Positions 6,259-11,206 of a stretch of DNA of 11,206 nt are shown here, piece after piece. Within the stretch, counting starts at the first letter, position 1. Each line of letters opens with the position of its first letter. The stretch is from Acetobacteraceae bacterium (GTDB lineage Bacteria > Pseudomonadota > Alphaproteobacteria > Acetobacterales > Acetobacteraceae): the NCBI GenBank assembly GCA_019689515.1, contig JADGHI010000086.1, positions 1 through 11,206 of the forward strand. The letters are read 5' to 3'. The position numbers were made by a program, and so were the translations under genes. A model generated the notes under the pieces. It ran no database searches. It worked only from the letters and a program-made list of their open reading frames with translations, and was not told the DNA's origin.

Positions 6259-6985
6259 ATGAAGGCGCTTTCTCGCCGCGGCCTGTTCGGCGCGGCCTGC
6301 TTCGCCTGAGGCGGGGCGCATCTCGGGCTCAGCGTGACTCCAATGCAGGCCCAGATCGGCGGCGGCTGGTTGCTGCCCCCCTTCAGCCAGCGTTGCCCTT
6401 CGCGCTTCGGTCCGGACGACACGTGCGGCTACATGAACCTGCCCGACAACGAGAAGCGCCAGGCCGCGGCGCGGCTGAATGGGCGTGGGCGGCATCGGCA
6501 CCGTTTTCACCCGTGGCGTGCTGATCAACGTGGCGGGGCTGAAGGGCCAGCACACCCTTCCGATGGGCTACGAGATCACGCCGGACGACCTGCAGCAGGC
6601 CCTGCAGCGCCAGAACACGCGGATCGAGCGCGCCGACGCGGTGATCATCAACACCGGCTGGGGCCATCTCTGGGGCACCGAAAACGCGCAATACGTTCGC
6701 GGCTGCCCGGGGATCGGCATCACCGCGGCCGAGTGGATCATCCGCCAGGAACCGGTCCTGATCGGCTCGGACAACTGGCCGGTCGAGGTTGCGCCGAATC
6801 CGGACCGCAACGCGAACCTGCCCGTGCACCAGATCGCGCTGGCCGTGCACGGCGTGCACCTGCTCGAGAACATGAAACTGGATGAGCTGGCCGAGCAGCG
6901 GGTGTACGAGTTCTGCTTCATCATGCAACCGCTGAAGATCGCCGGCGCCACCGGCTCGACCGTCGCGCCGAGCGCGGTCTTCTGA
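6259..6985 (+). pseudogene. Cyclase-family (kynurenine formamidase-like) gene, broken
   Basis: This is a remnant of a secreted cyclase-family (PF04199-type) metal hydrolase. It begins at ATG 6259 after GGGAGAGGA with a twin-arginine signal start, SRRGLFGAACFA. An in-frame TGA at 6307-6309 follows, then the same frame continues with QIGGGWLLPPFSQ and a PDD...GYMNLPDNEKRQAAARL stretch typical of the family N-terminus. Near 6479 the frame changes and the text jumps to GIGTVFTRGVLINVAGLKG, skipping roughly 100 residues that should contain the metal-binding HxGTHxDxxxH motif. The C-terminal half is well preserved: ITPDDLQQAL, DAVIINTGWGHLWG, LPVHQIALAVHGVHLLENM and GATGSTVAPSAVF, ending at 6985. 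Stop, internal deletion and frame change together mean it cannot encode the active enzyme. An ATG at 6479 could express only the 168-aa C-terminal part. Confidence 0.88.
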
Positions 6986-6987
6986 AC

Positions 6988-7024
6988 GGGCCCGGGGCCG
7001 GGATCCGGACGCGGCCCCGGGCCC
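6988..7024 (+). terminator. Perfect 13-bp stem-loop after the cyclase pseudogene
   Basis: GGGCCCGGGGCCG (6988-7000) is the exact reverse complement of 7012-7024, with an 11-base loop containing GGATCC. It starts 3 bases after the stop at 6985. All 13 pairs are G-C, so it is very stable; only a short TGTTG follows, making termination likely but not classical. Confidence 0.65.
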
Positions 7025-7071
7025 TGTTGCGTCGGCGTCGTGCCACCCGCATCCTCCGACATCACCTCGCC

Positions 7072-7076
7072 AGGGG
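7072..7076 (+). promoter_or_regulatory. Shine-Dalgarno site deciding the dehydrogenase start
   Basis: AGGGG lies 8 bases before GTG 7085. The in-frame GTG at 7040 lacks any such site and would add 15 residues that do not look like the family N-terminus. Confidence 0.55.
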
Positions 7077-7084
7077 ATACGCGC

Positions 7085-8095
7085 GTGACGCTGACGGTGC
7101 TCGAGCCCGAGGGGCTCTATTCAGACACCCTGCTCGAGCAGGAGGTGATGGGCCCGACGGTCCGCATCCTCCGGGGCAATGCCCGGGCGAGCCTCGCCGA
7201 GTTGCCCGATGCGCTCTGCGCGCAGGCCGATGGCCTGATGACCCTGCGCATGGCCGTGCCCGGCGACCAGCTCGCGCGCTTCCCGCGCCTCAAGGTCGTG
7301 GTCCGCATGGGCGTCGGCTACGACCGCGTGGACCGCGCCGCCTGCGCCGCGCGCGGCATCACCGTTTGCAACCTGCCGGACTACGGCACGCAGGAGGTGG
7401 CGGAGTTCGCCCTCCTGCTGGCGATGGCGCTGCGCCGCGGCCTTCCGCTCTACTACGACACCCAGCGCGCCGACCCGCCGGCGCCCTGGGGCGTGATTCC
7501 CTCGCCGTTGGTGCGCCGGCTGGAGGGGCAGACCTTCGGCATCGTCGGGCTCGGGCGCATCGGCACGGCGGCGGCGCTGCGCGCCAAGGCCATGGGCTTC
7601 CGCGTGGCGTTTTTCGATCCCTATCTGCCCAACGGGGCGGACCGCGCGATCGGCGTGCATCGCGCACGCACGCTCGACGAGCTGCTAGTCCAGTCCGACG
7701 TGCTCTCGATCCACACCCCGCTGACGCGCGCCACGCGCGGCCTGATCGGCGAGCGTGAGCTGCGCCTGCTGCCGCGCGGCGCGGTGGTGGTGAACACCGC
7801 GCGCGGTCCGATCCTTGACCTCGACGCGCTGGAACGGGTGCTGCGCGATGGCCACGTTGCCGGCGCCGGGCTCGACGTGATCCCGGAGGAGCCGCCGCGC
7901 GAGCCGGTGCCCCCGCTGCTGCGCGCCTACCGGGCGCGCGAGCCCTGGCTCGCCGGGCGTCTGATCATCACGCCGCACATCGCCTTCCACACGCCCGAGG
8001 CGTGGGAGGACATCCGGCTCAAGAGCGCCGAGACGATGCGCGATGTGCTGGTGGAGGGGAAGCGGACGAATGTGATACCGCCGGAGGCGGAATGA
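7085..8095 (+). CDS. D-2-hydroxyacid dehydrogenase, C-terminal-binding-protein-like
   Basis: An NAD-dependent dehydrogenase (336 aa, family length about 320-340) that reduces 2-keto acids to D-2-hydroxyacids or the reverse, in the cytoplasm. The substrate domain includes VVRMGVGYDRVD (72-83) and NLPDYGTQEVAEFAL (96-110). The cofactor domain has the dinucleotide motif GLGRIG (155-160), with acidic residue FFDPY (176-180) favouring NAD over NADP. The catalytic triad is visible: arginine 240 in NTARGP, glutamate 268/269 in DVIPEEPP, and histidine 298 in ITPHIAFHT. The wording is closest to bacterial proteins annotated as C-terminal binding protein, and phosphoglycerate or glyoxylate reductase are the obvious alternatives. 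The gene is intact, although its neighbours on both sides are decayed. It is separated from the upstream pseudogene by a strong stem-loop, so it probably has its own promoter in 7025-7070. Confidence 0.92.
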   Translation: MTLTVLEPEGLYSDTLLEQEVMGPTVRILRGNARASLAELPDALCAQADGLMTLRMAVPGDQLARFPRLKVVVRMGVGYDRVDRAACAARGITVCNLPDYGTQEVAEFALLLAMALRRGLPLYYDTQRADPPAPWGVIPSPLVRRLEGQTFGIVGLGRIGTAAALRAKAMGFRVAFFDPYLPNGADRAIGVHRARTLDELLVQSDVLSIHTPLTRATRGLIGERELRLLPRGAVVVNTARGPILDLDALERVLRDGHVAGAGLDVIPEEPPREPVPPLLRAYRAREPWLAGRLIITPHIAFHTPEAWEDIRLKSAETMRDVLVEGKRTNVIPPEAE

Positions 8096-8101
8096 TACCG
8101 C
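8073..8101 (+). repeat. Short direct repeat at the dehydrogenase stop codon
   Basis: TGATACCGC occurs at 8073-8081 and again at 8093-8101, a 20-base period, with a small CCGCC-GGA-GGCGG hairpin (8078-8090) overlapping the first copy. The second copy contains the gene's TGA stop. This may be a slippage or insertion scar that extended the C-terminus by a few residues. Confidence 0.35.
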
Positions 8102-8124
8102 GCGGTTGATTGATGCGGGATTCG

Positions 8125-8290
8125 TCCGCCCCCGGTGGTGGCGGTAAGCGGAGCTTGGTGGGCTTCGGACGCGCAGGGGGGCGGAGCGGCACCGGAGGAG
8201 CGAAGTGAGGGACCCGAGGGATTTCTGGAGGGCGAGGCGCACCCCCACGGTGCGTTTCAGTGATGCCTGGTCAGGCGGAGGTGAGGGCTT
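8125..8290. repeat. Possible dispersed intergenic repeat block
   Basis: This stretch shows no good coding frame on either strand. It holds a (C)CGCC...GGCGG symmetry at about 8126-8144 and a purine-rich run with GGAGGAG, GAGGGACC and TGGAGGGC (8190-8240). From memory, the minus-strand reading SPSRNPSGPSLRSS recurs in spurious small proteins of related genomes, which suggests a repeated non-coding element. I cannot confirm copy number here. Confidence 0.3.
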
Positions 8291-8300
8291 CCGCGCGTGG

Positions 8301-8675
8301 ATGAACGCCCGACCCGCACGCGATCCACACCATGGAGTTCGCGGCAGGGCACGAACGCCCTGGACATCATTCGGCATCGTCTCGGGACTCGTGCTCGCGA
8401 TGTTTCTCGCCGCCCCGCTGGTCTGGGCGCGCAGCCTGAAGCCCTGCGAAGCCCTCGAAACCGCTTTGATTAACCGGCAGCGAGGTCCCATTGTCGGTGT
8501 TCGGGACCCGACCCGATGGTTGTCCCCCTTGGCCGGGCGAGACCTTCGATCGCTCTCGCGGGGGCGGATCGGCGAGCAGATCGCCTCCGAGGAGTACCGG
8601 GGGTGGCCGCACTTCGTCGGCTGCACGATGCTCTTCTGGCAGGTTCGCGCAAGCGCACGTGTTTCACCGGGATAA
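8301..8675 (+). CDS. Putative small secreted protein, no recognised family
   Basis: The frame from ATG 8301 gives 124 aa. Arginine-rich residues 1-18 precede a hydrophobic stretch at about 22-42 (SFGIVSGLVLAMFLAAPLVWA) ending in V-W-A, a plausible signal peptidase site. The mature part begins RSLKPCEALETALINRQ and contains two cysteines (CEAL and VGCTMLFW) that could pair. The frame also opens from GTG 8205 with a GGAGGAG site, but that extension runs through the repeat-like block and looks non-coding. Third-position GC is lower than in neighbouring genes (codons such as att, ttg, gtt, cga), which means either recent transfer or that the frame is not real. I recognise no homologue. It lies alone between a dehydrogenase and a hydrolase remnant. 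Confidence 0.35.
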   Translation: MNARPARDPHHGVRGRARTPWTSFGIVSGLVLAMFLAAPLVWARSLKPCEALETALINRQRGPIVGVRDPTRWLSPLAGRDLRSLSRGRIGEQIASEEYRGWPHFVGCTMLFWQVRASARVSPG

Positions 8676-8702
8676 GGCTCCCGGTCGGCGGAAGGAACGG
8701 CC

Positions 8703-8732
8703 GGCCCGGCGTGAGCACCTCACGCACGGGCC
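8703..8732. terminator. Stem-loop upstream of the hydrolase remnant
   Basis: GGCCCG-GCGTGAG (8703-8715) pairs with CTCACGC-a-CGGGCC (8719-8732): 13 pairs with one bulged A and a CAC loop. It sits 27 bases after the stop at 8675 and just before the Shine-Dalgarno site (8738-8744) of the next reading frame. It could end transcription from the left or form a leader hairpin; there is no T-run. Confidence 0.4.
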
Positions 8733-8748
8733 CGAACAGGAGAGCGCG

Positions 8749-8931
8749 ATGCAGCGCTGCGCCTTGCCTGCCTCGACGCTCCTTGCCGCCAGCCTGGTGG
8801 CAGCGAAGCCCGTGCCGCGGGTGGTGACGTAGGAGTTCATGGTCCCCGCAGCGGTGCGGCGGAGGGAGACGCGACGCCGACGCGGCCGGACCGCACCCTG
8901 CTGTTCGTGCATGGCGCGACTGAGAGTTCGA
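8749..8931 (+). pseudogene. Alpha/beta hydrolase, N-terminal remnant
   Basis: ATG 8749, preceded by CAGGAGAG, starts a signal-peptide-like MQRCALPASTLLAASLVAA, interrupted by an in-frame TAG at 8830-8832. The same frame continues with EFMVPAA. After a short break, the frame one base earlier reads TPTRPDRTLLFVHGAT (8874-8921), the strand and oxyanion-hole HGAT segment diagnostic of alpha/beta-fold hydrolases of the kind that begin EFMVPA...D.GI.LYVRNK. The nucleophile serine and everything beyond are gone. A nonsense codon, an internal deletion with frame change and loss of the remaining about 250 residues make this a dead fragment. The 3' limit is approximate. It points toward the convergent histidine kinase gene. 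Confidence 0.65.
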
Positions 8932-9048
8932 GCGGCGGGAAGTCAACACCTGCAGAAGTGTCGACTTCGACGTGCGCTGGCAGTGCTACGGCGCCGAGGC
9001 TGGCGCGGCACAGCTCCGGCGAGCGCGCGTGCTCACCGGGCGAGGCCT
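8932..9048. other. Spacer without a recognisable gene
   Basis: Between the hydrolase remnant and the 3' end of the histidine kinase. One frame (about 8963-9050) reads FDVRWQCYGAEAGAAQ and could be further decayed coding sequence, but I recognise no family. No clear terminator for the kinase is visible. Confidence 0.3.
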
Positions 9049-11160
9049 CTACCCGTTCGCCACCGGCTCAGGCGCCGCACGCTTCATCTCCGCAGGCTGC
9101 ACACCCGGCGCCGGCAGGCTGAGCACGAAGGTCGCCCCGCCGCCGGGCGTCTCCTCCGCCCGCATCGAGCCGCCATGCGTCCCCGCCACGGCCCGACAGA
9201 GGGCGAGGCCGACGCCGGTGCCCACCCCGTCCGGCTTGGTGGTGAAGAACGGGTCGAAGATCCGCTCGCGCAACTCGGGCGGGATGCCCGGCCCGTTGTC
9301 GGCCACCTGTAGCTCGACAGCGCCTGCCACCCGCCGGGCGGAGACCACCAGGCGCCGCACCGGCGATCGCGCCGGGTCGGCGGCGCTGTTGCCGGCCTCC
9401 ATGGCGCCCGGCCCCCCGATGCCCTCGAGCGCGTGCTGCGCGTTGGTCACCAGGTTCGCCACCACATGCGCGATCTGGTCGGGGTCGCCGCGCAGCTCCG
9501 GCAGGTCGTCGGGCAGGTCGAGCTCGAGCGTGATCCCCGCCGCACGCAGCCCGTAGCCCACGAGGTCAAGGCCGGCGCGCACCGCCTCTGCCAGGTCGAG
9601 CCGATCGCGGCGATGCGCCCGGCGCCGCGCGCTCGCCATCAGGCTGGCGACGATCCGGCCGCAGCGCTGCGCCGCGTCGCGCACCGCCTCCGCGCGCGCG
9701 GCGAGCGGCGTGCCCTCCGCCTCCTCGGCCAGCAGCAGCGCCTGGGCGGCGACGACGGCGAGCGGGTTGTTGATCTCGTGCGCCAGGCCCGCGAGGAGCG
9801 AGGCGGTGGTGGAGAGTTGCTCGGCGCGGCGCAGCGCGTCTCGCTGGGCGCGGCGGGCGCGTTCCGCCTCGTGTCGCGCGGTAATGTCGGTGTAGGTGGA
9901 GACGAGGCAGCCGTCCGGCAGGCGGCGCCGGCGAATCTCCAGGCACACCCCGTCGGAGCGCAGGTCCTCCTCGACCGAATCGGCTGCGCCGAGGATGCGC
10001 GCGACACGCTCGGCGACGATGGTCTCGAAGCTGGCGTCGCGCCGGTCGTGGCCGGAATAGATCCCTCGCGCGAGCCGGTCGCGCACGAAGGCCTCGACCG
10101 GCGTGCCGGGGCGGCCGAGCTCGGCGGGGAAGCCGTACAGGTCGAGGAAGCCCTTGTTGCACAGGATCAGCCGGCCTTCGGGGTCGATGATGTTCACCCC
10201 GTCGCCGATGCTGGAAAGGATCGTCTCGAGCTGCGCCGTCCGCCGGGCGAGCTCCTCCTCGCGCGACTTCAGCTCGGTGAGGTCGCGCATGAACACGGCG
10301 AAGCCCTCGATGCTGCCGTCGTCGGCGCGCTTCGGGGCGAAGATCCAGTTGATGTATTTCGGCCCGCTCCGGCGGTACTGGATCCAGCCCTCCGCCCTGA
10401 CCGTCTCGCCGGCGAGGGCGCGGTGGGCGAGCGGGTCGAGCCGGCGCTTCACGTCGGGGCCGACCAGCTCCTCCGTGGTCAGGCCGATGATCTCCTCGGG
10501 CTTCCTGCCGGCGAACTCGCAGAATTCGCGATTGACGAAGCGGTAGCGGAAGTCGCGGCCGACCAGGCAGATGCGCGCGGGGATGGCGTCCAGGATCTCC
10601 TCGAACTGGCGGCCGCGCCGCTCCAGCTCCTCCTGGCGCTCCTTGGCTTCCGTGAGGTCCCGCGTGATCACCATGTAGGCGCTGACCTTGCCGCGCGGAC
10701 CGAGCACGGGGGCGTAGATCCGGTCCACGTAGCGACGGCGCGGCGGCGCGGTCGGGTCCCGGTGGTCGAGATACTGGATCCAGCCCTGCCAGCGATGCGT
10801 CTCGCCGGCCAGCGCCCGGCGCCCCAGCGGCGCGATGCGCCGCGCCGTGGCGCGGCCGAGGATGTCGGCCACCGTGGTGCCGATGATCTTCTCGCGCGGT
10901 AGGCCGAGGAAGGCGCACATCTCGGCGTTGACGTAGATGTGCCGGCGACGGCGATCCATCACCGCGATGCGCACCGGCGCGGCGTCGAGCACCGCGGCGA
11001 GGGTGGCGGGGTCGAGCCAGGGTGCCGTCAGGCGCGACGTCGCCGGACGCGGCGCCGCCTTCTTCGCCGGCGAGGGTGTGCCGCGCGACGCCCCGGCGCC
11101 CTTGGCCCTGCGTGTCGCTGCCTGGGCGGCCGACGCCCCGCCCTTCCCGCTCCGCGCCAC
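9049..11160 (-). CDS. Soluble multi-PAS sensor histidine kinase
   Basis: A 703-aa two-component sensor kinase without membrane segments, so it senses a cytoplasmic signal. Residues 1-45 are a basic Lys/Arg/Ala/Pro tail. PAS domains follow at about 52-172, 184-296 and 307-428, each ending in a (T)RDLTE or TDITAR-type motif and a coiled linker. The phosphoacceptor H-box is LLAGLAHEINNPL (455-467, His461). The ATPase domain has the N-box VVANLVTNAQHAL (566-578), G1 ADNGPGIP (620-627), F-box DPFFTTKP (636-643) and G2 GVGTGVGLAL (645-654). The H-box wording is that of NtrB-like, HPK4-type kinases. PAS1 and PAS2 share RRALAGET/HRALAGET and GWIQY, so they arose by duplication. GTG 11160 is the only start in the window; no Shine-Dalgarno is evident and the frame is open to the edge, so the true start could lie outside. 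No response regulator is visible. Confidence 0.93.
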   Translation of the reverse strand: MARSGKGGASAAQAATRRAKGAGASRGTPSPAKKAAPRPATSRLTAPWLDPATLAAVLDAAPVRIAVMDRRRRHIYVNAEMCAFLGLPREKIIGTTVADILGRATARRIAPLGRRALAGETHRWQGWIQYLDHRDPTAPPRRRYVDRIYAPVLGPRGKVSAYMVITRDLTEAKERQEELERRGRQFEEILDAIPARICLVGRDFRYRFVNREFCEFAGRKPEEIIGLTTEELVGPDVKRRLDPLAHRALAGETVRAEGWIQYRRSGPKYINWIFAPKRADDGSIEGFAVFMRDLTELKSREEELARRTAQLETILSSIGDGVNIIDPEGRLILCNKGFLDLYGFPAELGRPGTPVEAFVRDRLARGIYSGHDRRDASFETIVAERVARILGAADSVEEDLRSDGVCLEIRRRRLPDGCLVSTYTDITARHEAERARRAQRDALRRAEQLSTTASLLAGLAHEINNPLAVVAAQALLLAEEAEGTPLAARAEAVRDAAQRCGRIVASLMASARRRAHRRDRLDLAEAVRAGLDLVGYGLRAAGITLELDLPDDLPELRGDPDQIAHVVANLVTNAQHALEGIGGPGAMEAGNSAADPARSPVRRLVVSARRVAGAVELQVADNGPGIPPELRERIFDPFFTTKPDGVGTGVGLALCRAVAGTHGGSMRAEETPGGGATFVLSLPAPGVQPAEMKRAAPEPVANG

Positions 11161-11179
11161 CGCTGCGGCGCCGCGTCGA

Positions 11180-11206
11180 TCAGCGCTCGGCCGTCGGGTC
11201 GAAGAC
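11180..11206 (-). CDS. 3' end of an upstream gene (last eight codons)
   Basis: On the minus strand the window edge reads VFDPTAER followed by TGA at 11180-11182. It ends 19 bases before the kinase start, which fits an operon in which the kinase is the downstream gene. Eight codons are too few to identify a product, and chance is not excluded. Confidence 0.3.
   Translation of the reverse strand, partial: VFDPTAER

Noticed and set aside
6334..6885. A 183-codon frame as an intact gene
   Set aside because: Its first part is the N-terminal region of the cyclase remnant, and after about 6479 it is out of frame with the conserved C-terminal half, so it is part of the pseudogene.
7685..8626. A 313-codon minus-strand frame spanning the dehydrogenase 3' end and the gap after it
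   Set aside because: More than 400 bases lie antisense to the dehydrogenase catalytic region, and the rest runs through the repeat-like block; no domain is visible.
8945..8970. Small palindrome GAAGT-GTCG-ACTTC
   Set aside because: Only a 5-bp stem, expected by chance, with no positional meaning.
9433..10902. A 489-codon plus-strand frame opposite the histidine kinase
   Set aside because: The kinase on the other strand has full motif support, and this frame has no recognisable motif or ribosome site.
1..11206. CRISPR array, tRNA/rRNA genes, transposase or phage genes, defence or toxin-antitoxin system
   Set aside because: No regularly spaced repeats, no tRNA-like T-loop with paired arms, and no transposase, integrase, toxin or nuclease motifs were seen in either strand.

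Overview
The window is very GC-rich, with G or C at most third codon positions, short intergenic gaps and many long antisense shadow frames. Gene content (proteobacterial-type glutamate-cysteine ligase, UbiA, an ETF-beta lysine methyltransferase homologue, a C-terminal-binding-protein-like dehydrogenase) fits an alphaproteobacterium. My best guess is Rhodospirillales/Acetobacteraceae (Roseomonas-like), inferred from general similarity and not from a marker gene.

Layout. The left edge holds the 3' part of a PLP-dependent D-hydroxyaspartate aldolase/D-serine dehydratase-family gene (2-712, +), which converges on a small membrane-anchored protein gene (727-981, -). After a 343-base stretch without a recognisable gene come gshA (1325-2668, -) and rsmE (2747-3487, -). 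rsmE is divergent from ubiA (3486-4418, +), and the two start codons overlap by two bases. ubiA overlaps by 4 bases with a probable ETF-beta lysine methyltransferase gene (4415-5062), which in turn overlaps the start of a small repeat-containing reading frame (5062-5369) that seems to carry a one-base frameshift. A divergent SDR oxidoreductase lacking the usual catalytic tyrosine follows (5429-6181, -).

From 6259 to about 9048 the window is a zone of decay. It holds a cyclase-family gene broken by a stop codon and an internal deletion (6259-6985), a perfect 13-bp stem-loop, an intact D-2-hydroxyacid dehydrogenase (7085-8095), a repeat-like non-coding block, a doubtful secreted orphan protein (8301-8675) and the N-terminal remnant of an alpha/beta hydrolase (8749 to about 8931). 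The right edge is a soluble multi-PAS sensor histidine kinase (9049-11160, -), probably just downstream of another gene whose last codons are visible at the window end.

How the genes work together. The central block is housekeeping: glutathione synthesis, 16S rRNA modification and ubiquinone synthesis. The ubiA-methyltransferase pair plausibly links ubiquinone supply with tuning of the electron-transfer flavoprotein that feeds electrons to ubiquinone. The rest looks like accessory metabolism undergoing gene loss. I do not see a clear new multi-gene system such as a defence island, CRISPR array, prophage or biosynthetic cluster. The points worth checking are the decayed genes, the unusual SDR, the coupled small repeat protein and the kinase architecture.
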